Positions 1 to 8,936 of a stretch of DNA of 64,000 nt are shown piece by piece. The DNA comes from JBGCFO01 sp045106955 (lineage in GTDB: Bacteria; Pseudomonadota; Alphaproteobacteria; Rickettsiales; Rickettsiaceae). The stretch spans positions 1 through 64,000 of the forward strand of contig JBGCFO010000003.1 in NCBI GenBank assembly GCA_045106955.1. The letters are read 5' to 3'. The translations under genes were made by a program, and so were the position numbers. Each line of letters starts with the position of its first letter. Position 1 is the first letter of the stretch. The notes beneath the pieces are model-generated. The model made no database searches. It saw only the letters and a list, made by a program, of their open reading frames with translations, and was not told the DNA's origin.

Positions 1-1
1 T

Positions 2-184
2 TTAGAGCGCTGTCAGTCTCGTAACGCACGAGCGCAACGAAACCATATTTTTATGTCTATTTATGCCTGGTTAATCAAATTTAAGCGCAGGATTTTAGAA
101 GGCATTTCTTTTTATCGGCAGGATTGGGAGATTATCAAACCGGCAATTTCGTTAAGAATGAGGAGTATTTTGACAACTACCTAA
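2..184 (+). mobile_element. C-terminal end of an IS transposase (partial at window edge)
   Basis: The frame is open from base 2 to a TAA at 182-184 and encodes about 60 residues that begin before the window. The translation contains LERCQSRNARAQRNHI followed by a basic, aromatic helix. This resembles the C-terminal tail of IS4/IS701-like DDE transposases, in which an ERxQ-R-RAQRNHI segment follows the catalytic Glu region. Catalytic residues would lie upstream, outside the window. The stretch is less AT-rich than the DNA that follows, consistent with imported DNA. Its stop overlaps the last bases of the convergent gene at 181-963. Whether the whole element is intact cannot be judged from here. 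An ATG at 53 could also start a 43-residue ORF, but I think that is internal. Confidence 0.6.
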
Positions 185-963
185 AGTTTTAGCGCGAAAC
201 TCCTGTTTAATATTTTTTCAGATAATTTCAACTTATCTATTAATTTTAAAGTTAATTCATTTTGATCACTTAGTAAATTTATTCTTTCGTTATAAGAATT
301 TTTTAAAGTATTATTTATAATATCTGTTTTAAATAGCCAATATGGGTTGCTATAATTTGATAATAATTTCATAGCAATCGCTCTTGACTTCTTATCTAGA
401 TTATTTAGAGCTTTATTAAATGATTTTTGATCAGCGATATTTTGCCTTGATAGAATATTAATAACTCTTAATTCTTTATTTAAATTATTTAAAGTGTTAT
501 TACTAACTATGAATGATTTTTTAAGATCTTTTATTGACAAATCATTTTGATTATCTGAGATTTTTTGCATTAAAGATTCATAACGATCTTTGAATTGACC
601 AGCGACAGATTTTTTATATTCCTTCATTGATTTTTTAATCAATTCAGATCTTTGAAATTTATTCTTTGATAAAAAACTCTCTAACAGATCCTTACGTGGA
701 ATTATTTGATTAAATATTTGCGTTAATTGTGAATTACTTGGATTATCTTTTAGTTCTTGATTGTTCAATACAAAGCCAATATAACGTCTGTGAGAGTTAT
801 ATATTTTTCTTAGTGATTGTGATGTTTGTTGTTTTGATTGTTGCTGAACTAGATCTATAATGCCATGGATTATCTTCAATTGATATAGGAAATCTTCTTC
901 CGCTTGATAATGCCTATCTAACATCGCTATTTGAGGCGAGTCTATAAAATTGAATTTTGACAT
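181..963 (-). CDS. Hypothetical basic, helical protein
   Basis: I do not recognise this 260-residue protein. It is lysine- and asparagine-rich and looks entirely alpha-helical, with long charged stretches (about residues 70-200) that could form coiled coil. No signal peptide, membrane segment, Walker motif or cysteine cluster is visible; the start MSKFNFIDSPQIAML is polar. It converges on the transposase fragment and overlaps its stop by a few bases. The base composition matches its neighbours. Continuous coding across 783 bases in AT-rich DNA supports a real gene. It could be a structural or secreted accessory protein, but there is no evidence for a function. Confidence 0.55.
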   Translation of the reverse strand: MSKFNFIDSPQIAMLDRHYQAEEDFLYQLKIIHGIIDLVQQQSKQQTSQSLRKIYNSHRRYIGFVLNNQELKDNPSNSQLTQIFNQIIPRKDLLESFLSKNKFQRSELIKKSMKEYKKSVAGQFKDRYESLMQKISDNQNDLSIKDLKKSFIVSNNTLNNLNKELRVINILSRQNIADQKSFNKALNNLDKKSRAIAMKLLSNYSNPYWLFKTDIINNTLKNSYNERINLLSDQNELTLKLIDKLKLSEKILNRSFALKL

Positions 964-1070
964 ATTTATATATTTAATTAAACATCGTAATACTTGTAGT
1001 ATAAAGTATTAATAGATTTGTATGAAATAATTAACTATTTTTTAATAAAATTATTTGTCAATAGTTACTT

Positions 1071-1934
1071 TTATGTTAAAAACGTAAAAAAAGATTTATT
1101 AAATAGTTGAAATGATTGTATAATATTTTGAGGTAAACTTACTAAATTATACTGTCTATCCCAAGCATTTCCGTATATTTTATCCAAATTAGTAATTTTA
1201 TCTGGAAAATCTAAGCCAAAAATAATAGATTTTAAAAGAATAAGAATCGTGAGATATGGGTCAGAATTAGGATTTGGTAATCTATATTCTAATCTTTTTG
1301 GATAAGATGCTGGAATACGAATAGCTACAGAACGATTATTATTTCCATATGAAATATGTGTAGGAGCCATATATTTATGATCTAATCTTAAATAGTCATT
1401 TTTCCTGGAATTAATTGCTAAAAATGTTTCTTCCATAAAATGACAGATAGACCTAGCGCTAAATTCATAAAGATTTTCTTTTATTGTTCTATTAGATATA
1501 GATATAAAATTAATGTGAAAATGCATAGAATTGCCATAATCATTAAAATAAGGTTTTGACTCTAAATTTGCTACGCCAGATAACTGCTTTGCGCAATTTT
1601 TAATATCATTAATAATATTAATGATATTATCGCAATAATAGGCTAAATCTATTGTAGGATCTAATTGTACCTCGTACTGATTTAGACCATCTTCTTTTTG
1701 TAATTTATATCCCAAAATCGATTCAAAAAGATTTATGTCAATGTTCTGACTTAAATAAAATTCAATTTCTACCCCAACACATAAAATCAATTGATGCTTC
1801 TCCTGTAATTGACTCATGGCACGCTCTAAGTAATTGCCTTTTCTACAAGTATCTGATAATTTACTAATGATTTGAATTATATCGTGAGTTTGAGGGTCGT
1901 CATTAATCATGTTAAATAATCTTGTATTAAACAA
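1071..1934 (-). CDS. Glutamine-synthetase-like protein, catalytic domain only
   Basis: The protein resembles the catalytic alpha/beta domain of glutamine synthetase (GlnA family). Visible family blocks in order are GVEIEFYL (the two metal-binding Glu, near residue 54), QYEVQLDP (Glu, about 87), GNSMHFHINF (the HxH block, about 135), APTHISYGNNNRSVAIRIP (ATP/glutamate-binding Arg, about 191-209) and LEYRLPNPNSDPYL near 216-229. The usual enzyme has about 450-470 residues. This one has 287 and lacks the N-terminal beta-grasp domain, whose loop completes the active site of the neighbouring subunit in GlnA dodecamers. It may act on another amine or carboxylate, or be a reduced relative. The start is either the ATG at 1934 or the one at 1910 (MINDDPQ); the second leaves only a two-base overlap with the divergent pgeF start. 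Confidence 0.7.
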   Translation of the reverse strand: MFNTRLFNMINDDPQTHDIIQIISKLSDTCRKGNYLERAMSQLQEKHQLILCVGVEIEFYLSQNIDINLFESILGYKLQKEDGLNQYEVQLDPTIDLAYYCDNIINIINDIKNCAKQLSGVANLESKPYFNDYGNSMHFHINFISISNRTIKENLYEFSARSICHFMEETFLAINSRKNDYLRLDHKYMAPTHISYGNNNRSVAIRIPASYPKRLEYRLPNPNSDPYLTILILLKSIIFGLDFPDKITNLDKIYGNAWDRQYNLVSLPQNIIQSFQLFNKSFFTFLT

Positions 1935-2667
1935 AGTTGATTATAAAATCTTTGATAAAACTCATAAACAACTTACTGGTATTTACGCTAAATATAAAAT
2001 TTCAGATCCAACAAAATTACCAGAAATCCAAAAAAATCTTGAATCTATCAAATCTGAATTAGATGGCAAAAAAATTCTTATTCTAGAACAAATACATAGC
2101 AATCATGTTGTGAATGTTAATAGCGAAAATATAACAAATTATTATAATAAAGAATATCAAGCTGATGCATCTGTAACAAGTTCTCCTGGCATTATTCTGG
2201 CAATACAAACGGCTGATTGCGTCCCAGTGTTGCTTAGCTGCGCTAGTGGTCAAGTCATTGGAGCAGCGCATTGCGGTTGGAGAGGCGCAAAAGCTAATAT
2301 TATAAAAAATACAATAGAAATGATGAAATCTAAAGGTTCTAGCGATAATATATACGCAGTTATTGGCCCTTCTATTGCTCAAAAATCTTATGAAGTAGAC
2401 TTAGAGTTTTATCATGGTTTTATAAAAGATAACATAGCATACAAACAATTCTTTTTAAGCTCTAGCAAATCTCAAAATCATTATTTATTTGATATAAAAG
2501 CATTCGTACAGTATAAACTTAATCAAATGAATGTCACGACAATCATAAATAATTATGTTGAGCATGACACCTATTCTATGCCATTGAGATATTATAGCTA
2601 TAGAAGATGTTGCCATACTCAAGAAATATACAATGGTAATATATTGTCAACAATTATGATAAAATAA
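1909..2667 (+). CDS. pgeF: PgeF / YfiH family peptidoglycan editing factor
   Basis: This 252-residue protein belongs to the multicopper-oxidase-like YfiH/DUF152 family. Members have purine nucleoside and polyphenol oxidase-type activities in vitro, and in E. coli PgeF removes mis-incorporated serine from peptidoglycan precursors. Family blocks seen are EQIHSNHVV, IQTADCVPVLL, GAAHCGWRGA, VIGPSIA and the C-terminal SYRRCCHTQE. The His and Cys residues in the TADC, AHCGWRG and C-terminal blocks form the metal site. The length is normal. It diverges from the glutamine-synthetase-like gene and is followed after 3 bases by ccmC, so the two are probably co-transcribed. Confidence 0.85.
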   Translation: MLNNLVLNKVDYKIFDKTHKQLTGIYAKYKISDPTKLPEIQKNLESIKSELDGKKILILEQIHSNHVVNVNSENITNYYNKEYQADASVTSSPGIILAIQTADCVPVLLSCASGQVIGAAHCGWRGAKANIIKNTIEMMKSKGSSDNIYAVIGPSIAQKSYEVDLEFYHGFIKDNIAYKQFFLSSSKSQNHYLFDIKAFVQYKLNQMNVTTIINNYVEHDTYSMPLRYYSYRRCCHTQEIYNGNILSTIMIK

Positions 2668-2670
2668 CTG

Positions 2671-3381
2671 ATGGTATTTAAATTTCTAAAAATCAACAAT
2701 TTTCAAAGAATTCCTTATAAATATATAATAACTTTATTAATTTCTACATTACTCGTGATGTTAATTGGGTTATATTATGCTCTATTTAACTCTCCAATTG
2801 ATTACCAGCAAGGTGACATGGTAAGAGTAATGTATGTGCATGTGCCATCTGCATGGATGTCACTAGGAATTTATACATTTATCTCTATATGTAGTGTATA
2901 TGGCATCGTGTGGCGTACCAGAATATCTTACCTTCTAGCTATTGCTGCCGCTCCTATAGGTTGCGCATTTTCAATAATTACACTTGTTACCGGATCGATT
3001 TGGGGTAAGCCAATTTGGGGAACCTGGTGGGTTTGGGACGCGCGGCTTACATCGATGTTAATATTGTTTTTATTTTATTTAGCATATATCATAGTTGTAA
3101 ATAGCGGAGATAACATACTCAGAGCTGAAAAGCCAGCTGAAGTGATATCTATTGTTGGATTTATCAATGTTCCAATTGTTAAGTTTTCAGTAGATTTATG
3201 GCACAGTTTGCATCAGCCATCTAGTATTTTTAGAAAGGCAGGTTTTGCTATAGACAATTCTATGTTAAAACCTTTATTGATTATGTTTGTAAGTTTTATA
3301 TTATATTTTATATTACTATTAATTATAAGAACTAATATCTTGATATATAAAATTAAATTCAAAAATTTAAATAATTACTAA
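2671..3381 (+). CDS. ccmC: Heme exporter membrane protein CcmC
   Basis: CcmC presents heme to the chaperone CcmE during System I cytochrome c maturation at the inner membrane. The 236-residue protein has six hydrophobic spans. It carries the tryptophan-rich WGTWWVWDARLTS signature near residue 117, flanked by the histidines expected to ligate heme (MYVHVPSAWMS near residue 50; LWHSLHQPSSI near 180). It starts 3 bases after pgeF and ends 1 base before fdxA, so the three look like one transcript. The ATPase partner ccmA is encoded separately at 53762-54343. ccmB, ccmE and ccmF are not in this window. Confidence 0.93.
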   Translation: MVFKFLKINNFQRIPYKYIITLLISTLLVMLIGLYYALFNSPIDYQQGDMVRVMYVHVPSAWMSLGIYTFISICSVYGIVWRTRISYLLAIAAAPIGCAFSIITLVTGSIWGKPIWGTWWVWDARLTSMLILFLFYLAYIIVVNSGDNILRAEKPAEVISIVGFINVPIVKFSVDLWHSLHQPSSIFRKAGFAIDNSMLKPLLIMFVSFILYFILLLIIRTNILIYKIKFKNLNNY

Positions 3382-3382
3382 T

Positions 3383-3697
3383 ATGACATATATTGTTAAT
3401 GATAAATGTATTAAATGTAAATACACAGACTGCGTTGAAGTTTGCCCTGTAGATTGTTTTTACGAAGGAGAGTTAATGTTAGTTATTAACCCAGATGAAT
3501 GTATAGATTGTGGTGTATGCGAGCCAGAATGTCCAATTGGCGCAATTGAAGAGGAATCTATTGAAAATGCAAAATGGATAACAATTAACAAAAATTTTTC
3601 AAATATCTGGCCTAAAATCATCGAGAAAAAACCCCCTCTTGCAAATGCAAAACTATATGAAACAGAAAAAAATAAATTTGAAAAATATATAAAATAA
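3383..3697 (+). CDS. fdxA: 7Fe-8S type ferredoxin FdxA
   Basis: This 104-residue electron carrier has two Fe-S binding regions near the N terminus. The first is CIKCKYTDCVEVCPVDC (residues about 9-25). The second is CIDCGVCEPECP (about 40-51), typical of a [4Fe-4S] cluster. A glutamate- and lysine-rich tail follows (about 65-104), as in alphaproteobacterial FdxA. The spacing of the first motif fits a [3Fe-4S]/[4Fe-4S] seven-iron ferredoxin. The redox partner is unknown. The gene starts one base after the ccmC stop and ends 28 bases before the convergent hemC. Confidence 0.9.
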   Translation: MTYIVNDKCIKCKYTDCVEVCPVDCFYEGELMLVINPDECIDCGVCEPECPIGAIEEESIENAKWITINKNFSNIWPKIIEKKPPLANAKLYETEKNKFEKYIK

Positions 3698-3725
3698 AAA
3701 TTCTAATTAGGTGATATTTAATAAC

Positions 3726-4622
3726 TTATGAATCATTTACTTTGTTAGATAAATATTTTGCAGCATCAATACCTAATGTTTTAGCATCACTAACTTCGCC
3801 ATAAGAAGTATAAAACTCAATATTAGATCCATCTGGCTTAGATAACATTGATTGTAATTTTATTTTATTACTATCGAGATATTGAATATGTGCAGCTAAA
3901 GGCGTATCACAGCTTGCATTTAAATACTCAACAAATGCTCTTTCACCTTTAATAACATCCCAAGTGCGAATATGATTAATATCTGAACATATCCTTTGCA
4001 TCGCATTGTCACCATTTCTAATTTCCATGGCAATAACTCCTTGTCCAGGAGACGGTATCATCTGATCTAATGGTATAATATAACAATAGGATTTATCAAA
4101 TATCCCTAATCTTTTTAATCCAGCGAGAGCCATTACCGTAGCATCGATAATATTGCTATAAAATTTTTCCATTCTTTTATTGATGTTGCCACGAAAATGT
4201 GTAAATTGTAAATCTGGCCTGTATTTTTGCAATATCAACTTTCTTCTCATTGAAGATGTTCCTATCAAGGCTCCATGCTTTAAATTCTCAAGTTTTACAT
4301 GAGAAATAAATACATCCATCGCATCTTCTCTTTCTAAAACTCCGGCAAGTTCAAATTGATTAGATAATATTCCTGGCACATCCTTTAAAGAATGTATAGC
4401 GATATCTATTTCATCATTTAACAATGCTAGCTCTAATTCCTTTATAAATAAAGCTTTACCACCAATATCATATAAACTCTTATCTAGAATTTTATCCCCA
4501 GAGGTGATAATTGGAACAATAGATATTTCTATATCTGTAGTAAATTGTTTAATTTTATCGGCGACTAAATTTGCTTGTATTAAAGCTAATTTACTTGATC
4601 TTGTGCCAAGTCGTATTTTCAT
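3726..4622 (-). CDS. hemC: Hydroxymethylbilane synthase (porphobilinogen deaminase)
   Basis: HemC polymerises four porphobilinogens into hydroxymethylbilane in heme synthesis. The 298-residue sequence shows the family blocks RLGTRSSKLALIQA at the N terminus, IHSLKDVP (about 79), GTSSMRRKLIL (about 121), FRGNINKRM (about 143), VMALAGLKRLG (about 163), PSPGQGVIAMEI (about 190) and NASCDTPLAAH near 234. The cysteine in the last block carries the dipyrromethane cofactor, so the enzyme appears active. Its ATG overlaps the ldcA stop by four bases, indicating translational coupling in a minus-strand operon. Heme supply fits the ctaA, cox11 and ccm genes elsewhere in the window. Confidence 0.95.
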   Translation of the reverse strand: MKIRLGTRSSKLALIQANLVADKIKQFTTDIEISIVPIITSGDKILDKSLYDIGGKALFIKELELALLNDEIDIAIHSLKDVPGILSNQFELAGVLEREDAMDVFISHVKLENLKHGALIGTSSMRRKLILQKYRPDLQFTHFRGNINKRMEKFYSNIIDATVMALAGLKRLGIFDKSYCYIIPLDQMIPSPGQGVIAMEIRNGDNAMQRICSDINHIRTWDVIKGERAFVEYLNASCDTPLAAHIQYLDSNKIKLQSMLSKPDGSNIEFYTSYGEVSDAKTLGIDAAKYLSNKVNDS

Positions 4623-5512
4623 GCGAAACTAAACTGGCTTTGTTGTCTTAATCTATCATTGCTAATTTTAGCATTAGCTCCAAGTATTAGAGGGTGATTA
4701 TAATTGCCATGACCTACACCATCTATATAATAAACTGGTATATCTTTGTCCATATTTTGTGATACAAAAATTTGAACAATATTTTCAATATTGCTTCCAC
4801 AATTAATAAAATCACCAAATAGTAATGCTTTTAAATTATCAAATGCGCCAACATTCTTTAAATATGTAAGATTTCTATGGATCACATATGGCTGCTCGTT
4901 GATTTCTTCTATTAATAATATTTTATTATTAAAATTAGGGGTAGCTTTAGTTCCAATCAAATTGCATAAAATAGTAAGATTACCACCTATTAACTGGGCT
5001 TCGCAATCATTTAAGCGTTGATTTATAGAGCGAAGCGCTAAATCTATTTTGGAACCATAAAGCACCGAGATAACGTCATATATTGCATGTTTTTGCTGAG
5101 AAAGCAGAGATGTCAAAACGGAGGTATGGATACTAGGCATATTATAATATTGATTAAATATAATATGCAAAGCGGTAATATCGCTAAAACCAATGAGCAC
5201 CTTATGAGATAAAGGTTTTACTTTAAGTGCATCATTGATTAATTGAGTAGATCCATAACCTCCTCTAAATGCCCAAATAATCTTTACTCTTGAATTATTC
5301 AATGCGTCATGCAAAGATTCTAGTCTAGATTTATAAGGAGAAGCAAAAAATGGTAGAACATCTCCAGAGAAAATATCTTTATTATAACTAACCTGAAAAC
5401 CATGTTTTGATAGCAATTCTTTAGCTTTAAAAAGTTTACCTTTTGCATTATAACATCCAGAACCTGGTGCTATAATATATATTAGATCTTCTGATTTGTT
5501 AAATTTTACCAT
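4619..5512 (-). CDS. ldcA: LD-carboxypeptidase (peptidase S66, LdcA)
   Basis: LdcA removes the terminal D-alanine from muropeptide tetrapeptides in the cytoplasm, allowing the tripeptide to be recycled. The 297-residue protein shows IAPGSG near residue 14, WAFRGGYGSTQLI (about 80-92), the nucleophile block LIGFSDITALH (Ser about 111), a central IEEINEQPYVIHRNL (Glu) and a C-terminal YIDGVGHGNYNHPLILG with the catalytic His. That completes the Ser-Glu-His triad of the family, and the length is normal. It shares four bases with hemC and lies just downstream of htpG. With nagZ and two AmpG-like genes in this window it suggests active peptidoglycan recycling. Confidence 0.88.
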   Translation of the reverse strand: MVKFNKSEDLIYIIAPGSGCYNAKGKLFKAKELLSKHGFQVSYNKDIFSGDVLPFFASPYKSRLESLHDALNNSRVKIIWAFRGGYGSTQLINDALKVKPLSHKVLIGFSDITALHIIFNQYYNMPSIHTSVLTSLLSQQKHAIYDVISVLYGSKIDLALRSINQRLNDCEAQLIGGNLTILCNLIGTKATPNFNNKILLIEEINEQPYVIHRNLTYLKNVGAFDNLKALLFGDFINCGSNIENIVQIFVSQNMDKDIPVYYIDGVGHGNYNHPLILGANAKISNDRLRQQSQFSFA

Positions 5513-5527
5513 TTTATCTATTAACGT

Positions 5528-7399
5528 TTATTGTCGCTCAATCACTTTACTCAATATATCGTTCATACGTTTTACAAAACTAGCAACATCATGGATTGAT
5601 TCACCTTCTACAATACAAGCTTCATCAAAGATTATTTTCACCAAATCACTATTATCTATTGTAGCATTATCTATCAAATCCTTGTTAATTTTTTCAATTA
5701 TATTATTATTTGGATTGATCTCAAGGATCTTTATGGAAGCATTAGAAAGTTGTTTTTGTTCCATTAAAAAACGCTCCATACGCATATCCATACCTTGATT
5801 TGATACAACTAAACAAGCTGGACTTGATGTCAATTTCTTAGAAATTTTAACATCCTTTACAGTTTCTCCAAGAACTTCTTTAAAATAATCTATCAATTTT
5901 GTGTATTGATCATTTGTTACATCTTTAGTGTCACTATTTTTCTTTGATGAATCATTTGAATCCAAATCAATGTCACTTCTTGTTACTGATTTAATTTCAT
6001 AATCTTGATATTTACTGTTAATATTCACCCAAAAATCATCTACATTATCTGTAAATAATAAAACATCAATTTTTTTATTTAAAAATCCTTCAATTTGAGG
6101 GCTGGCCAATAACTTCTCAGCGCTATCGCCACTTAAGTAATATATAGTGCTTTGATCTTCTTTCATATTAGATATATAATCATCTAAACTAATCATCTTT
6201 CCAGAAAGAGCGCTTTTAAAAATACTCACTTCTAATATCTTGTTATGATCACTTGTTGCTTCGCATAAGCCTTCTTTAAGTACTGCACCAAAATTTTTCC
6301 AAAATTTATCATTATATTCATCTATAGATTCATCTTTTTTCTTCTTTAGTTCAGTTAATACTTGGTTTGTAATAATTTGGTTAATTTTGTCTATTTTAGA
6401 GCTATGCTGTAAAGTTTCTCTGCTAATGTTTAATGGCAAATCCTCTGAATCTACAACACCTCTGATGAAACGTAAATATGAAGGTATAATGTTGATATTT
6501 TCATCTCCAATAAGCACCCTTTTTATGTATAATTTTACTCTATGCTTACGATCTGGGTGAAATAAGTCAAAAGTTTTAGTAGATGGAATGTAAAGTAAAC
6601 TAATGAATTCTATTACTCCTTCGCGCCTGTTATGCATACGAAGCCATGGATCATCTGGAGAATGTGAAACAGATTTATAAAATTCTTTATAAGCTTCTTC
6701 TGTGATATCTGATTTTGATCTAGTCCATATCGCAGAAGAAGAGTTAACTTGCTCCTCATTACCATCTTCATCAACTAAATAAATTGGTATTGCGATATGG
6801 TCAGAATATGTATTTAAAATATTTCTTAGTCTAAAATTATCTAAATATTGATCTTCTCCTCCTTTGATGTCTAAAGTAATCTGCGTTCCTTGTATATCAA
6901 ATTCTGGTTCATCTGATACGGTATAACCACCAACACCATTAGATTCCCATTTATACGCAAGATCTTCGTTAGCTTTTTTGGAAATAACTGTAATTTTATC
7001 TGCAATCATAAACGCAGAATAAAAACCTACTCCAAATTGACCTATAAGTAAATTATCCTTTTTTTCATCACCAGATAGTTGTTTTAAAAAACCTTGAGTA
7101 CCAGATTTGGCAATCGTTCCCAAATGTTCTATTAAATCCTCTTTGTTCATTCCAATTCCATTATCAATAATAGATAAAGAACGATCTTGTTTGTTTATTT
7201 TTACTGTTATTTTAAAATCATTACTTTTATTTTTTAATGATTGATCGGTTTGAAGTAAATATCTCAACTTATCGCATGCATCAGAAGCATTAGATATTAA
7301 TTCACGAATACAAATATCCTTATTCGTGTAAAGAGAATGTATCATTAAATTTAATACTTTATCTACTTCCGCTCCAAATTCTCTTGATTCTTTAGTCAT
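5528..7399 (-). CDS. htpG: Chaperone protein HtpG (Hsp90)
   Basis: This is bacterial Hsp90, an ATP-dependent cytosolic chaperone acting as a dimer. The N-terminal GHKL ATPase domain (about 1-215) has ELISNASDACDKLRY with the catalytic Glu and nucleotide-binding Asn, DNGIGM, GTIAKSGT and GQFGVGFYSAFM. The middle domain (about 230-490) has the NISRETLQ block, and the C-terminal dimerisation domain follows. The length of 623 is typical. The start is preceded by AAAGGAA at about 7406-7412, a good ribosome binding site. Nothing is missing. It probably leads the htpG-ldcA-hemC transcript, since the gaps are short and in one direction. Confidence 0.97.
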   Translation of the reverse strand: MTKESREFGAEVDKVLNLMIHSLYTNKDICIRELISNASDACDKLRYLLQTDQSLKNKSNDFKITVKINKQDRSLSIIDNGIGMNKEDLIEHLGTIAKSGTQGFLKQLSGDEKKDNLLIGQFGVGFYSAFMIADKITVISKKANEDLAYKWESNGVGGYTVSDEPEFDIQGTQITLDIKGGEDQYLDNFRLRNILNTYSDHIAIPIYLVDEDGNEEQVNSSSAIWTRSKSDITEEAYKEFYKSVSHSPDDPWLRMHNRREGVIEFISLLYIPSTKTFDLFHPDRKHRVKLYIKRVLIGDENINIIPSYLRFIRGVVDSEDLPLNISRETLQHSSKIDKINQIITNQVLTELKKKKDESIDEYNDKFWKNFGAVLKEGLCEATSDHNKILEVSIFKSALSGKMISLDDYISNMKEDQSTIYYLSGDSAEKLLASPQIEGFLNKKIDVLLFTDNVDDFWVNINSKYQDYEIKSVTRSDIDLDSNDSSKKNSDTKDVTNDQYTKLIDYFKEVLGETVKDVKISKKLTSSPACLVVSNQGMDMRMERFLMEQKQLSNASIKILEINPNNNIIEKINKDLIDNATIDNSDLVKIIFDEACIVEGESIHDVASFVKRMNDILSKVIERQ

Positions 7400-7531
7400 A
7401 TTATTCCTTTAGTAATTTATTGATATATATACTTATATAATAATTAATATAGGATTTTAAATAGAGCGAGTAATGATCTTATAAATTAAATTGATTTAAT
7501 TTATAATTACCATTAATAATAACACTTTGAA

Positions 7532-8917
7532 TTACTCAAGTATCAGATTAAAGCTAGCAGCGGTTTTGTTGACACGCTGAATAAAGCGTTTCTTACCAAA
7601 AATCTCTAGCATTTCAAATATACCAAGAGAAGATTCCATGCCAGTCATCAACAACCTGATTGGCATAATAATTGCATGCAATTTAATATTATGACAATCA
7701 GCAACTTCCTTAAAAGTATTCTTAATGGTATGTTTATCAAACTTCCGTGTATCATTCAAGAGAAATATTAACTCTTTAATATATTTTATAGAGTTTGTAA
7801 TAATTTTTTGATGATCCAATGATAGATTAATAGAATAATTAATAGTATAAATTTTAGCTAGTTCTATTAATTCTGGTATTAAATCTACCCTAGCTTTGAT
7901 ACTATCCATGACTCTTTCTATAGCATTGAATTCCTCTGAATTAATATTTATATGATCTTGAATAATCTGCATTAATTGAGAATTATCCATATTTTTAATA
8001 TACCAACCATTTATATAACGCATTTTATCAAAATCTACTTTCGCAGGAGATCTTCCTATTTGATTCAGAGAAAACCATGTGATTGCTTGATCACGAGATA
8101 TAATTTCATCATTGTTATGACTCCAACCAAGTCTAAGTAAGTAATTACATAAAGCATCTGGTAAATACCCCATTTCTTTATAAGCATCTACACCTAATGC
8201 GCCATGTCTTTTTGAGAGCTTTGCTCCATCTTGACCATGCATCAAGGACATATGAGCCATAACTGGTATTGTATAATTTAAAGCATTGTAGATCAAAATT
8301 TGTTTTGCAGTATTATTTAAATGATCATCACCTCTAATGATATGGGTAATGCCCATATCATGATCATCAACAACACAAGCAAGCATATAAGTCGCTATCC
8401 CGTCAGCTCTAAGTAAGATAATATCTTCTAGCTCTTTATTTTCGATAACAACATCTCCTTGTACAACGTCATGAATTACAGTTACGCCATCAATAGGAGC
8501 TTTAAATCGTATCACAGGATTCTGATCAGTTGGGTGCGTAGATTGATCAATATCACGCCATTTACTTTTAAATGGAGTATAATTTCTTGCATCTTGTTTA
8601 ACTTCATCTACTTTTGGCTCAAAGCAATAATATGCTAATCCAATTTCAACTAATTGCTTAGCCACTTGCTTATATCTTTCTATTCTGTCAGATTGATATA
8701 TTATTTCTCCATCCCATTTTAAATCAAGCCATTCTAGAGATTTTAAAATAGCATCTACATTCTCCTTGGAAGAACGATTAATATCTGTATCTTCTATTCT
8801 TAATAGAAATTTGCCGTTATGATGTTTTGCAAATAAATAATTAAATAAGGCAGTTCTAGCACCGCCTATGTGAAGTAAGCCTGTTGGAGATGGAGCAAAT
8901 CTGGTAACAATATTCAT
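7532..8917 (-). CDS. gltX: Glutamyl-tRNA synthetase
   Basis: This class I synthetase charges tRNA-Glu and, in bacteria lacking GlnRS, usually also tRNA-Gln. The 461-residue protein starts MNIVTRFAPSPTGLLHIGGA with the HIGH-type signature. It has the EDTD block, an IIRGDDHLNNTAKQ block near 203 and KLSKRHGA (KMSKS equivalent) near 242. The C-terminal anticodon-binding part is helical and divergent. Many Rickettsiales carry two gltX paralogues; only one is here, and I cannot tell which specificity it has. It is followed 19 bases upstream on the same strand by the glmU-like gene. Confidence 0.95.
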   Translation of the reverse strand: MNIVTRFAPSPTGLLHIGGARTALFNYLFAKHHNGKFLLRIEDTDINRSSKENVDAILKSLEWLDLKWDGEIIYQSDRIERYKQVAKQLVEIGLAYYCFEPKVDEVKQDARNYTPFKSKWRDIDQSTHPTDQNPVIRFKAPIDGVTVIHDVVQGDVVIENKELEDIILLRADGIATYMLACVVDDHDMGITHIIRGDDHLNNTAKQILIYNALNYTIPVMAHMSLMHGQDGAKLSKRHGALGVDAYKEMGYLPDALCNYLLRLGWSHNNDEIISRDQAITWFSLNQIGRSPAKVDFDKMRYINGWYIKNMDNSQLMQIIQDHININSEEFNAIERVMDSIKARVDLIPELIELAKIYTINYSINLSLDHQKIITNSIKYIKELIFLLNDTRKFDKHTIKNTFKEVADCHNIKLHAIIMPIRLLMTGMESSLGIFEMLEIFGKKRFIQRVNKTAASFNLILE

Positions 8918-8936
8918 AAGTCAACAATCATAATTC

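Noticed and set aside
1..45. Bases 25-40 (GCACGAGCGCAACGA) look like the 16S rRNA motif around GCAACGAGCGCAACCC
   Set aside because: The flanks do not match 16S rRNA, and the stretch is in frame within a transposase C-terminal reading frame, which explains it better.
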